NCBI RefSeq assembly: GCF_026212465.1
Contig: NC_080057.1
Location: forward strand, 8,791,398-8,855,397
Direction of reading: 5' to 3'
Length of the DNA stretch: 64,000 nucleotides
DNA from: Amaranthus tricolor
Lineage: Eukaryota; Streptophyta; Magnoliopsida; Caryophyllales; Amaranthaceae
How positions within the stretch are numbered: the stretch's first letter is position 1; every line of letters starts with the position of its first letter. The position numbers and the translations under genes were made by a program. The notes under the pieces are model-generated. The model worked only from the letters and a program-made list of their open reading frames with translations, had not been told where the DNA came from and did no database searches. This document shows positions 45,901 through 61,010 of the stretch, piece by piece.

Positions 45901-48900
45901 AAGAACGAACGATGAAGAATGAACAAGGATCAATGATCAATGACGAATGAACGATGAAGAATGAACAAGGATCAATGGTCAATGACGAATGAACGATGAA
46001 GAATGAACAAGGATCAATGGTCAATGAAGAATGAACGATGAAGAATGAACAAGGATCAATGATCAATGACGAATGAACGATGAAGAATGAACAAAGATCA
46101 ATGGTCAATGACGAATGAACGATGAAGAATGAACAAGGATCAATGATCAATGAAGGATGAACGATGAAGAATGAACAAGGATCAATGATCAATGAAGAAT
46201 GAAGAATGAACGATGAAGAATGAACAAGGATCAATTATCAATGACAAATGAACGATTAAGAATGAAAAAGGATCAATGATCAATGAAGAATGAACGATGA
46301 AGAATAAACAAGGATTAATGGTCAATGACGAATGAACGATGAAGAATGAACAAGGATCAATGGTAAATGACGAATGAACGATGAAGAATGAACAAGGATC
46401 AATGATCAATGAAGAATGAACGATGAAGAATAAACAAGGATTAATGGTCAATGACGAATGAACGATGAAGAATGAACAAGGATCAATGGTCAATGACGAA
46501 TGAACGAAGAAGAATGAACAAGGATCAATGATCAATGAAGAATGAACAATGAAGAATGAATAAGGATCAACAGTCAATGAAGAATGAACAAGGATCAATG
46601 ATCAATGAAGAATGAACGATGAAGAATAAACAAGATGAACGATGAAGAATGAACCATGATCAATGATCAACGAAGAATGAACGATGAAGAATGAACAAGC
46701 ATTAATTCTCAATGAAGAATGAACGATGAAGAATGAACAAGGATCAATGATCAATGAAGAATGAACGATGAAGAATGAACAAGGATCAATGATCAATGAA
46801 GAATGAACGATGAAGAATGAACAAGGATCAATGATCAATGAAGAATGAACGATGAAGAATGAACAAGGATCAATGATCAATGACAAATGAACGATGAAGA
46901 ATGAACAAGGATCAATGATCAATGAAGAATGAACGATGAAGAATGAACAAGGATTAATGGTCAATGACGAATGAACGATGAAGAATGAACAAGGATCAAT
47001 GATCAACGAAGGATGAACGATGAAGAATGAACAAGGATCAATGATCAATGAAGGATGAACGATGAAGAATGAACAAGGATCAATGATCAATGAATAATGA
47101 ACGATGAAGAATGAACAAGGATTAATGGTCAATGACGAATGAACGATGAAGAATGAACAAGGATCAATGCTCAATGAAGAACGAACGATGAAGAATGAAC
47201 AAGGATCAATGGTCAATGACGAATGAACGATGAAGAATGAACAAGGATCAATGGTCAATGAAGAATGAACGATGAAGAATGAACAAGGATCAATGATCAA
47301 TGACGAATGAACGATGAAGAATGAACAAGGATCAATGATCAATGAAGAATGAACAAGGATCAATGATCAATGAAGAATGAACAATGAAGAATAAACAAGG
47401 ATCAATTATCAATGACAAATGAACGATGAAGAATGAACAAGGATCAATGATCAATGATGAATGAACGATGAAGAATGAACAAGGATTAATGGTCTATGAC
47501 GAATGAACGATGAAGAATGAACAAGGATCAATGATCAATGAAGGATGAACGATGAAGAATGAACAAGGATTAATGATCAATGAAGAATGAACGATGAAGA
47601 ATGAACAAGGATTAATGATCAATGAAGAATGAACGATGAAGAATAAACAAGGATCAATGATCAATGAAGAATGAACGATGAAGAATGAACAAGGATTAAT
47701 GGTCAATGACGAATGAACGATGAAGAATGAACAAGGATCAATGATCAATGAAGGATGAACGATGAAGAATGAACAAGGATCAATGATCAATGAAGAACGA
47801 ACGATGAAGAATGAACAAGGATTAATGATGAATGAAGAATGAACGATGAAGAATGAACAAGGATCAATGATGAATGACGGAGGAACGATGAAGAATGAAC
47901 AAGGATCAATGATCAATGAAGAATTAACGATGAAGAATGAACAAGGATCAATGATCAATGAAGAATGAACGATGAAGAATGAACAAGGATCAATGATCAA
48001 TGAAGAATGAACGATGAAGAATGAACAAGGATCAATTATCAATGACAAATGAACGATGAAGAATGAAAAAGGATCAATGATCAATGAAGAATGAATGATG
48101 GAGAATAAACAAGGATTAATGGTCAATGACGAATGAACGATGAAGAATGAACAAGGATCAATGGTCAATGACGAATGAACGATGAAGAATGAAAAAGGAT
48201 CAACGATCAATGAAGGATGAACGATGAAGAATGAACAAGGATCAATGATCAATGAAGAATGAACGATGAAGAATGAACAAGGATCAATGATGAATGACGA
48301 ATGAACGATGAAGAATGAACAAGGATCAATGATCAATGAAGAATGAACAAGGATCAATGATCAATGAAGAATGAACGATGAAGAATGAACTAGGATCAAT
48401 GATCAATGACGAATGAACGATGAAGAATGAACAAGGATCAATGATCAATGAAGAATGAACGATGAAGAATGAACAAGGATTAATGGTCAATGACGAATGA
48501 ACGATGAAGAATGAACAAGGATCAATGATCAATGAAGGATGAACGATGAAGAATGAACAAGGATCAATGATCAATGAAGAATGAACGATGAAGAATGAAC
48601 AAGGATCAATGATCAATGAAGAATGAACGATGAAGAATGAACAAGGATCAATTATCAATGACAAATGAACGATGAAGAATGAAAAAGGATCAATGATCAA
48701 TGAAGAATGAACGATGAAGAATAAACAAGGATTAATGGTCAATGACGAATGAACGATGAAGAATGAACAAGGATCAATGATGAATGACGGAGGAACGATG
48801 AAGAATGAACAAGGATCAATGATCAATGAAGAATTAACGATGAAGAATGAACAAGGATCAATGATCAATGAAGAATGAACGATGAAGAATGAACAAGGAT

Positions 48901-49813
48901 CAATGATCAATGAAGAATGAACGATGAAGAATGAACAAGGATCAATTATCAATGACAAATGAACGATGAAGAATGAAAAAGGATCAATGATCAATGAAGA
49001 ATGAACGATGGAGAATAAACAAGGATTAATGGTCAATGACGAATGAACGATGAAGAATGAACAAGGATCAATGGTCATTGACGAATGAACGATGAAGAAT
49101 GAACAAGGATCAATGATCAATGAAGGATGAACGATGAAGAATGAACAAGGATCAATGATCAATGAAGAATGAACGATGAAGAATGAACAAGGATCAATGA
49201 TGAATGACGAATGAACGATGAAGAATGAACAAGGATCAATGATCAATGAAGAATGAACGATTAAGAATGAACAAGGATCAATGATCAATGAAGAATGAAC
49301 GATGAAGAATGAACTAGGATCAATGATCAATGACGAATGAACGATGAAGAATGAACAACGATCAATGATCAATGAAGAATGAACGATGAAGAATGAACAA
49401 GGGTCAATGATCAATGAAGAATGAACGATGAAGAATAAACAAGGATCAATGATCAATGAAGAATGAACGATGAAGAATGAACAAGGATCAATGATCAATG
49501 AAGAATGAACGATAAAGAATGAACAAGGATGAATGATCAATGAAGAATGAACGATGAAGAATGAACAATGATCAATGATCAATGACGAATGGACGATGAA
49601 GAATGAACAAGGATCAATGGTCAATGATGAATGAACGATGAAGAATGAACAAGGATCAATGATCAATGAAGAATGAACGATGAGGAATGAACAAGGATCC
49701 ATGATCAATGAAGAATGAATGAAGAAGAATGAACAAGGATCAATGATCAATGAAGAATGAACAATGAAGAATGAACAAGGATCAACAGTCAATGAAGAAT
49801 GAACAAGGATCAA
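36929..49813. repeat. Higher-order repeat family of 2.6-3.8 kb
   Basis: Four successive blocks. The CCATGATCAATGATCAACG landmark next to a 23-bp monomer lies at 36981, 39580, 42886 and 46654 (spacings 2599, 3306 and 3768). The GACGGAGGAACG variant lies at 38244, 40843, 41743, 44149, 45059, 47875 and 48785, giving 2599, 3306 and 3726 between matching copies. All four spacings leave a remainder of 2 on division by 7, as expected if each block holds a single 23-bp monomer among whole heptamers. Neighbouring copies are close to identical by eye. Confidence 0.86.
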
Positions 49814-51541
49814 TGATCAATGAAGAATGAACGATGAAGAATGAACAAGGATCAATGATCAATGAAGAATGAACGATGAAGAATGAACAAGATGAACGAT
49901 GAAGAATGAACCAGGAACAATGATCAATGAAGAATGAACAAGGATCAATGATGAATGACGAATGAACGATGAAGAATGAACAAGGATCAATGATCAACGA
50001 AGAATGAACGATGAAGAATGAACAAGGATTAATGCTCAATGAAGAATGAACGATGAAGAATGAACAAGGATCAATGATCAATAAAGAATGAACGATGAAG
50101 AATGAACAAGGATCAATGATCAATGAAAAATGAACGATGAAGAATGAACAAGGATCAATGATCAATGAAGAATAAACGATGAAGAATGAACAAGGATCAA
50201 TGATCAATGACAAATGAACGATGAAGAATGAACAAGGATCAATGATCAATGAAGAATGAACGATGAAGAATAAACAAGGATCAATGGTCAATGACGAATG
50301 AACGATGAAGAATGAACAAGGATCAATGATCAATGAAGAATGAACGATGAAGAATGAACAAGGATCAATGGTCAATGAAGAATGAACTAGGATCAATGAT
50401 CAATAACGAATGAACGATGAGGAATGAACAAGGATCAATGATCAATGAAGAATGAACGATAAAGAATGAACAAGGATCAATGATCAATGAAGAATGAACG
50501 ATGAAGAATAAACAAGGATCAATTATCAATGACAAATGAACCATGAAGAATGAACAAGGATCAATGATCAATGAAGAATGAACGATGAAGAATGAACAAG
50601 GATTAATGGTCAATGACGGATGAACGATGAAGAATGAACAAGGATCAATGATGAATGAAGGATGAACAATGAAGAATGAACAAGGATCAATGATCAATGA
50701 AGAATGAACGATGAAGAATGAACAAGGATTAATGGTCAATGACGAATGAACGATGAAGAATGAACAACGATCAATGCTCAATGAAGAATGAACGATGAAG
50801 AATGAACAAGGATCAATAATCAATGACGAATGAACGATGAAGAATGAACAAGGATCAATGGTCAATGACGAATGAACGATGAAGAATGAACAAGGATCAA
50901 TGATGAATGACGAATGAACGATGAAGAATGAACAAGGATCAATGATCAATGAAGAATGAACGATGAAGAATGAACAAGGATCAATGATGAATGACGAATG
51001 AACGATGAAGAATGAACAAGGATCAATGATCAATGAAGAATGAACGATGAAGAATGAACAAGGATCAATGGTCAATGAAGAATGAACGATGAAGAATGAA
51101 CAAGGATCAATGATCAATAACGAATTAATGATGAAGAATGAACAAGGATCAATGATCAATGAAGAATGAACGATGAAGAATGAGCAAGGATCAATGATCA
51201 ATGAAGAATGAACGATGAAGAATAAACAAGGATCAATTATCAATGACAAATGAACCATGAAGAAGGAACAAGGATCAATGATCAATGAAGAATGAACGAT
51301 GAAGAATGAACAAGGATTAATGGTCAATGACGAATGAACGATGAAGAATGAACAAGGATCAATGATCAATGAAGGATGAACGATAAAAGAATGAACAAGG
51401 ATCAATGATCAATGAAGAATGAACGATGAAGAATGAACAAGATGAACGATGAAGAATGAACCAGGAACAATGATCAATGAAGAATGAACAAGGATCAATG
51501 ATGAATGACGAATGAACGATGAAGAATGAACAAGGATCAAT

Positions 51542-53473
51542 GATCAACGAAGAATGAACGATGAAGAATGAACAAGGATTAATGCTCAATGAAGAATGAA
51601 CGATGAAGAATGAACAAGGATCAATGATCAATAAAGAATGAACGATGAAGAATGAACAAGGATCAATGATCAATGAAAAATGAACGATGAAGAATGAACA
51701 AGGATCAATGATCAATGAAGAATAAACGATGAAGAATGAACAAGGATCAATGATCAATGACAAATGAACGATGAAGAATGAACAAGGATCAATGATCAAT
51801 GAAGAATGAACGATGAAGAATAACCAAGGATCAATGGTCAATGACGAATGAACGATGAAGAATGAACTAGGATCAATGATCAATAACGAATGAACGATGA
51901 GGAATGAACAAGGATCAATGATCAATGAAGAATGAACGATAAAGAATGAACAAGGATCAATGATCAATGAAGAATGAACGATGAAGAATAAACAAGGATC
52001 AATTATCAATGACAAATGAACCATGAAGAATGAACAAGGATCAATGATCAATGAAGAATGAACGATGAAGAATGAACAAGGATTAATGGTCAATGACGGA
52101 TGAACGATGAAGAATGAACAAGGATCAATGATGAATGAAGGATGAACAATGAAGAATGAACAAGGATCAATGATCAATGAAGAATGAACGATGAAGAATG
52201 AACAAGGATTAATGGTCAATGACGAATGAACGATGAAGAATGAACAACGATCAATGCTCAATGAAGAATGAACGATGAAGAATGAACAAGGATCAATAAT
52301 CAATGACGAATGAACGATGAAGAATGAACAAGGATCAATGGTCAATGACGAATGAATGATGAAGAATGAACAAGGATCAATGATGAATGACGAATGAACG
52401 ATGAAGAATGAACAAGGATCAATGATCAATGAAGAATGAACGATGAAGAATGAACAAGGATCAATGATGAATGACGAATGAACGATGAAGAATGAACAAG
52501 GATCAATGATCAACGAAGAATGAACGATGAAGAATGAACAAGGATTAATGCTCAATGAAGAATGAACGATGAAGAATGAACAAGGATCAATGATCAATAA
52601 AGAATGAACGATGAAGAATGAACAAGGATCAATGATCAATGAAAAATGAACGATGAAGAATGAACAAGGATCAATGATCAATGAAGAATAAACGATGAAG
52701 AATGAACAAGGATCAATGATCAATGACAAATGAACGATGAAGAATGAACAAGGATCAATGATCAATGAAGAATGAACGATGAAGAATAACCAAGGATCAA
52801 TGGTCAATGACGAATGAACGATGAAGAATGAACTAGGATCAATGATCAATAACGAATGAACGATGAGGAATGAACAAGGATCAATGATCAATGAAGAATG
52901 AACGATAAAGAATGAACAAGGATCAATGATCAATGAAGAATGAACGATGAAGAATAAACAAGGATCAATTATCAATGACAAATGAACCATGAAGAATGAA
53001 CAAGGATCAATGATCAATGAAGAATGAACGATGAAGAATGAACAAGGATTAATGGTCAATGACGGATGAACGATGAAGAATGAACAAGGATCAATGATGA
53101 ATGAAGGATGAACAATGAAGAATGAACAAGGATCAATGATCAATGAAGAATGAACGATGAAGAATGAACAAGGATTAATGGTCAATGACGAATGAACGAT
53201 GAAGAATGAACAACGATCAATGCTCAATGAAGAATGAACGATGAAGAATGAACAAGGATCAATAATCAATGACGAATGAACGATGAAGAATGAACAAGGA
53301 TCAATGGTCAATGACGAATGAACGATGAAGAATGAACAAGGATCAATGATGAATGACGAATGAACGATGAAGAATGAACAAGGATCAATGATCAATGAAG
53401 AATGAACGATGAAGAATGAACAAGGATCAATGATGAATGACGAATGAACGATGAAGAATGAACAAGGATCAAT
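51542..53473. repeat. 966-bp (23-monomer) tandem pair, first parent copy
   Basis: The landmark GATCAACGAAGAATG followed by GGATTAATGCTC starts at 51542 and again at 52508, exactly 966 bp later, which is 23 x 42. The segment between is repeated with very few changes, for example GAATGATG at 52353 in the first copy against GAACGATG at 53319 in the second. A related but less regular copy of the landmark lies at 49992. Confidence 0.85.
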
Positions 53474-54827
53474 GATCAATGAAGAATGAACGATGAAGAA
53501 TGAACAAGGATCAATGGTCAATGAAGAATGAACGATGAAGAATGAACAAGGATCAATGATCAATAACGAATTAATGATGAAGAATGAACAAGGATCAATG
53601 ATCAATGAAGAATGAACGATGAAGAATGAGCAAGGATCAATGATCAATGAAGAATGAACGATAAAGAATAAACAAGGATCAATTATCAATGACAAATGAA
53701 CCATGAAGAATGAACAAGGATCAATGATCAATGAAGAATGAACGATGAAGAATGAACAAGGATTAATGGTCAATGACGAATGAACGATGAAGAATGAACA
53801 AGGATCAATGATCAATGAAGAATGAACGATGAAGAATGAACAAGGATCAATGGTCAATGAAGAATGAACGATGAAGAATGAACAAGGATTAATGGTCAAT
53901 GACGAATGAACGATGAAGAATGAACAAGGATCAATGATCAATGAAGAATGAACGATGAAGAATGAACAAGGATCAATGGTCAATGAAGAATGAACGATGA
54001 AGAATGAACAAGGATCAATGATCAATAACGAATTAATGATGAAGAATGAACAAGGATCAATGATCAATGAAGAATGAACGATGAAGAATGAGCAAGGATC
54101 AATGATCAATGAAGAATGAACGATGAAGAATAAACAAGGATCAATTATCAATGACAAATGAACCATGAAGAATGAACAAGGATCAATGATGAATGACGAA
54201 TGAACGATGAAGAATGAACAAGGATCAATGATCAATGAAGAATGAACGATGAAGAATGAACAAGGATCAATGATGAATGACGAATGAACGATGAAGAATG
54301 AACAAGGATCAATGATCAATGAAGAATGAACAATGAAGAATGAACAAGGATCAATGGTCAATGAAGAATGAACGATGAAGAATGAACAAGGATCAATGAT
54401 CAATAACGAATTAATGATGAAGAATGAACAAGGATCAATGATCAATGAAGAATGAACGATGAAGAATGAGCAAGGATCAATGATCAATGAAGAATGAACG
54501 ATGAAGAATAAACAAGGATCAATTATCAATGACAAATGAACCATGAAGAAGGAACAAGGATCAATGATCAATGAAGAATGAACGATGAAGAATGAACAAG
54601 GATTAATGGTCAATGACGAATGAACGATGAAGAATGAACAAGGATCAATGATCAATGAAGGATGAACGATAAAAGAATGAACAAGGATCAATGATCAATG
54701 AAGAATGAACGATGAAGAATGAACAAGATGAACGATGAAGAATGAACCAGGAACAATGATCAATGAAGAATGAACAAGGATCAATGATGAATGACGAATG
54801 AACGATGAAGAATGAACAAGGATCAAT

Positions 54828-56759
54828 GATCAACGAAGAATGAACGATGAAGAATGAACAAGGATTAATGCTCAATGAAGAATGAACGATGAAGAATGAA
54901 CAAGGATCAATGATCAATAAAGAATGAACGATGAAGAATGAACAAGGATCAATGATCAATGAAAAATGAACGATGAAGAATGAACAAGGATCAATGATCA
55001 ATGAAGAATAAACGATGAAGAATGAACAAGGATCAATGATCAATGACAAATGAACGATGAAGAATGAACAAGGATCAATGATCAATGAAGAATGAACGAT
55101 GAAGAATAACCAAGGATCAATGGTCAATGACGAATGAACGATGAAGAATGAACTAGGATCAATGATCAATAACGAATGAACGATGAGGAATGAACAAGGA
55201 TCAATGATCAATGAAGAATGAACGATAAAGAATGAACAAGGATCAATGATCAATGAAGAATGAACGATGAAGAATAAACAAGGATCAATTATCAATGACA
55301 AATGAACCATGAAGAATGAACAAGGATCAATGATCAATGAAGAATGAACGATGAAGAATGAACAAGGATTAATGGTCAATGACGGATGAACGATGAAGAA
55401 TGAACAAGGATCAATGATGAATGAAGGATGAACAATGAAGAATGAACAAGGATCAATGATCAATGAAGAATGAACGATGAAGAATGAACAAGGATTAATG
55501 GTCAATGACGAATGAACGATGAAGAATGAACAACGATCAATGCTCAATGAAGAATGAACGATGAAGAATGAACAAGGATCAATAATCAATGACGAATGAA
55601 CGATGAAGAATGAACAAGGATCAATGGTCAATGACGAATGAACGATGAAGAATGAACAAGGATCAATGATGAATGACGAATGAACGATGAAGAATGAACA
55701 AGGATCAATGATCAATGAAGAATGAACGATGAAGAATGAACAAGGATCAATGATGAATGACGAATGAACGATGAAGAATGAACAAGGATCAATGATCAAC
55801 GAAGAATGAACGATGAAGAATGAACAAGGATTAATGCTCAATGAAGAATGAACGATGAAGAATGAACAAGGATCAATGATCAATAAAGAATGAACGATGA
55901 AGAATGAACAAGGATCAATGATCAATGAAAAATGAACGATGAAGAATGAACAAGGATCAATGATCAATGAAGAATAAACGATGAAGAATGAACAAGGATC
56001 AATGATCAATGACAAATGAACGATGAAGAATGAACAAGGATCAATGATCAATGAAGAATGAACGATGAAGAATAACCAAGGATCAATGGTCAATGACGAA
56101 TGAACGATGAAGAATGAACTAGGATCAATGATCAATAACGAATGAACGATGAGGAATGAACAAGGATCAATGATCAATGAAGAATGAACGATAAAGAATG
56201 AACAAGGATCAATGATCAATGAAGAATGAACGATGAAGAATAAACAAGGATCAATTATCAATGACAAATGAACCATGAAGAATGAACAAGGATCAATGAT
56301 CAATGAAGAATGAACGATGAAGAATGAACAAGGATTAATGGTCAATGACGGATGAACGATGAAGAATGAACAAGGATCAATGATGAATGAAGGATGAACA
56401 ATGAAGAATGAACAAGGATCAATGATCAATGAAGAATGAACGATGAAGAATGAACAAGGATTAATGGTCAATGACGAATGAACGATGAAGAATGAACAAC
56501 GATCAATGCTCAATGAAGAATGAACGATGAAGAATGAACAAGGATCAATAATCAATGACGAATGAACGATGAAGAATGAACAAGGATCAATGGTCAATGA
56601 CGAATGAACGATGAAGAATGAACAAGGATCAATGATGAATGACGAATGAACGATGAAGAATGAACAAGGATCAATGATCAATGAAGAATGAACGATGAAG
56701 AATGAACAAGGATCAATGATGAATGACGAATGAACGATGAAGAATGAACAAGGATCAAT
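54828..56759. repeat. 966-bp (23-monomer) tandem pair, second parent copy
   Basis: The same GATCAACGAAGAATG landmark starts at 54828 and 55794, 966 bp apart, and this pair sits 3286 bp to the right of the first pair. The tandem pair was therefore already present when the larger block was duplicated. Confidence 0.85.
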
Positions 56760-58701
56760 GATCAATGAAGAATGAACGATGAAGAATGAACAAGGATCAA
56801 TGGTCAATGAAGAATGAACGATGAAGAATGAACAAGGATCAATGATCAATAACGAATTAATGATGAAGAATGAACAAGGATCAATGATCAATGAAGAATG
56901 AACGATGAAGAATGAGCAAGGATCAATGATCAATGAAGAATGAACGATGAAGAATAAACAAGGATCAATTATCAATGACAAATGAACCATGAAGAATGAA
57001 CAAGGATCAATGATCAATGAAGAATGAACGATGAAGAATGAACAAGGATTAATGGTCAATGACGAATGAACGATGAAGAATGAACAACGATCAATGCTCA
57101 ATGAAGAATGAACGATGAAGAATGAACAAGGATCAATAATCAATGACGAATGAACGATGAAGAATGAACAAGGATCAATGGTCAATGACGAATGAACGAT
57201 GAAGAATGAACAAGGATCAATGATGAATGACGAATGAACGATGAAGAATGAACAAGGATCAATGATCAATGAAGAATGAACGATGAAGAATGAACAAGGA
57301 TCAATGATGAATGACGAATGAACGATGAAGAATGAACAAGGATCAATGATCAATGAAGAATGAACGATGAAGAATGAACAAGGATCAATGGTCAATGAAG
57401 AATGAACGATGAAGAATGAACAAGGATCAATGATCAATAACGAATTAATGATGAAGAATGAACAAGGATCAATGATCAATGAAGAATGAACGATGAAGAA
57501 TGAGCAAGGATCAATGATCAATGAAGAATGAACGATGAAGAATAAACAAGGATCAATTATCAATGACAAATGAACCATGAAGAATGAACAAGGATCAATG
57601 ATCAATGAAGAATGAACGATGAAGAATGAACAAGGATTAATGGTCAATGACGAATGAACGATGAAGAATGAACAAGGATCAATGATCAATGAAGAATGAA
57701 CGATGAAGAATGAACAAGGATCAATGGTCAATGAAGAATGAACGATGAAGAATGAACAAGGATTAATTGTCAATGACGAATGAACGATGAAGAATGAACA
57801 AGGATCAATGATCAATGAAGAATGAACGATGAAGAATGAACAAGGATCAATGGTCAATGAAGAATGAACGATGAAGAATGAACAAGGATCAATGATCAAT
57901 AACGAATTAATGATGAAGAATGAACAAGGATCAATGATCAATGAAGAATGAACGATGAAGAATGAGCAAGGATCAATGATCAATGAAGAATGAACGATGA
58001 AGAATAAACAAGGATCAATTATCAATGACAAATGAACCATGAAGAATGAACAAGGATCAATGATGAATGACGAATGAACGATGAAGAATGAACAAGGATC
58101 AATGATCAATGAAGAATGAACGATGAAGAATGAACAAGGATCAATGATGAATGACGAATGAACGATGAAGAATGAACAAGGATCAATGATCAATGAAGAA
58201 TGAACGATGAAGAATGAACAAGGATCAATGGTCAATGAAGAATGAACGATGAAGAATGAACAAGGATCAATGATCAATAACGAATTAATGATGAAGAATG
58301 AACAAGGATCAATGATCAATGAAGAATGAACGATGAAGAATGAGCAAGGATCAATGATCAATGAAGAATGAACGATGAAGAATAAACAAGGATCAATTAT
58401 CAATGACAAATGAACCATGAAGAAGGAACAAGGATCAATGATCAATGAAGAATGAACGATGAAGAATGAACAAGGATTAATGGTCAATGACGAATGAACG
58501 ATGAAGAATGAACAAGGATCAATGATCAATGAAGGATGAACGATAAAAGAATGAACAAGGATCAATGATCAATGAAGAATGAACGATGAAGAATGAACAA
58601 GATGAACGATGAAGAATGAACCAGGAACAATGATCAATGAAGAATGAACAAGGATCAATGATGAATGACGAATGAACGATGAAGAATGAACAAGGATCAA
58701 T

Positions 58702-60633
58702 GATCAACGAAGAATGAACGATGAAGAATGAACAAGGATTAATGCTCAATGAAGAATGAACGATGAAGAATGAACAAGGATCAATGATCAATAAAGAATG
58801 AACGATGAAGAATGAACAAGGATCAATGATCAATGAAAAATGAACGATGAAGAATGAACAAGGATCAATGATCAATGAAGAATAAACGATGAAGAATGAA
58901 CAAGGATCAATGATCAATGACAAATGAACGATGAAGAATGAACAAGGATCAATGATCAATGAAGAATGAACGATGAAGAATAACCAAGGATCAATGGTCA
59001 ATGACGAATGAACGATGAAGAATGAACTAGGATCAATGATCAATAACGAATGAACGATGAGGAATGAACAAGGATCAATGATCAATGAAGAATGAACGAT
59101 AAAGAATGAACAAGGATCAATGATCAATGAAGAATGAACGATGAAGAATAAACAAGGATCAATTATCAATGACAAATGAACCATGAAGAATGAACAAGGA
59201 TCAATGATCAATGAAGAATGAACGATGAAGAATGAACAAGGATTAATGGTCAATGACGGATGAACGATGAAGAATGAACAAGGATCAATGATGAATGAAG
59301 GATGAACAATGAAGAATGAACAAGGATCAATGATCAATGAAGAATGAACGATGAAGAATGAACAAGGATTAATGGTCAATGACGAATGAACGATGAAGAA
59401 TGAACAACGATCAATGCTCAATGAAGAATGAACGATGAAGAATGAATAAGGATCAATAATCAATGACGAATGAACGATGAAGAATGAACAAGGATCAATG
59501 GTCAATGACGAATGAACGATGAAGAATGAACAAGGATCAATGATGAATGACGAATGAACGATGAAGAATGAACAAGGATCAATGATCAATGAAGAATGAA
59601 CGATGAAGAATGAACAAGGATCAATGATGAATGACGAATGAACGATGAAGAATGAACAAGGATCAATGATCAACGAAGAATGAACGATGAAGAATGAACA
59701 AGGATTAATGCTCAATGAAGAATGAACGATGAAGAATGAACAAGGATCAATGATCAATAAAGAATGAACGATGAAGAATGAACAAGGATCAATGATCAAT
59801 GAAAAATGAACGATGAAGAATGAACAAGGATCAATGATCAATGAAGAATAAACGATGAAGAATGAACAAGGATCAATGATCAATGACAAATGAACGATGA
59901 AGAATGAACAAGGATCAATGATCAATGAAGAATGAACGATGAAGAATAACCAAGGATCAATGGTCAATGACGAATGAACGATGAAGAATGAACTAGGATC
60001 AATGATCAATAACGAATGAACGATGAGGAATGAACAAGGATCAATGATCAATGAAGAATGAACGATAAAGAATGAACAAGGATCAATGATCAATGAAGAA
60101 TGAACGATGAAGAATAAACAAGGATCAATTATCAATGACAAATGAACCATGAAGAATGAACAAGGATCAATGATCAATGAAGAATGAACGATGAAGAATG
60201 AACAAGGATTAATGGTCAATGACGGATGAACGATGAAGAATGAACAAGGATCAATGATGAATGAAGGATGAACAATGAAGAATGAACAAGGATCAATGAT
60301 CAATGAAGAATGAACGATGAAGAATGAACAAGGATTAATGGTCAATGACGAATGAACGATGAAGAATGAACAACGATCAATGCTCAATGAAGAATGAACG
60401 ATGAAGAATGAACAAGGATCAATAATCAATGACGAATGAACGATGAAGAATGAACAAGGATCAATGGTCAATGACGAATGAACGATGAAGAATGAACAAG
60501 GATCAATGATGAATGACGAATGAACGATGAAGAATGAACAAGGATCAATGATCAATGAAGAATGAACGATGAAGAATGAACAAGGATCAATGATGAATGA
60601 CGAATGAACGATGAAGAATGAACAAGGATCAAT
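58702..60633. repeat. 966-bp (23-monomer) tandem pair, third parent copy
   Basis: Landmark at 58702 and 59668, again 966 bp apart, and 3874 bp to the right of the second pair. One private change is seen here: GAATGAATAAGG at 59444 where the other copies have GAATGAACAAGG. Confidence 0.85.
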
Positions 60634-61010
60634 GATCAATGAAGAATGAACGATGAAGAATGAACAAGGATCAATGGTCAATGAAGAATGAACGATGAAG
60701 AATGAACAAGGATCAATGATCAATAACGAATTAATGATGAAGAATGAAAAAGGATCAATGATCAATGAAGAATGAACGATGAAGAATGAGCAAGGATCAA
60801 TGATCAATGAAGAATGAACGATGAAGAATAAACAAGGATCAATTATCAATGACAAATGAACCATGAAGAATGAACAAGGATCAATGATCAATGAAGAATG
60901 AACGATGAAGAATGAACAAGGATTAATGGTCAATGACGAATGAACGATGAAGAATGAACAAGGATCAATGATCAATGAAGGATGAACGATAAAAGAATGA
61001 ACAAGGATCA

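Larger units (their letters stand above)
49814..61010. repeat. Higher-order repeat family of 2.4-3.9 kb
   Basis: The unique one-base insertion GATAAAAGAATG, just after GAAGGATGAAC, occurs at 51371, 54657, 58531 and 60977 (landmark start), giving 3286, 3874 and 2446 bp. These differ by 588 (14 x 42), 1428 (34 x 42) and 840 (20 x 42) bp, so copies vary only by whole monomers. Each remainder modulo 42 is 10, accounted for by one 23-bp monomer, one 28-bp monomer and the extra base. Further shared variants are GAATAACCAAGG, GAATGAGCAAGG and GAACAACGATC. Sequence identity between blocks looks very high. Confidence 0.9.

Noticed and set aside
54645..58565. A 1306-codon minus-strand open frame, and dozens of similar ones across the array
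   Set aside because: It is a direct product of a stop-free frame in a 42-bp repeat. It begins and ends at irregular monomers and shows no codon structure independent of the repeat.
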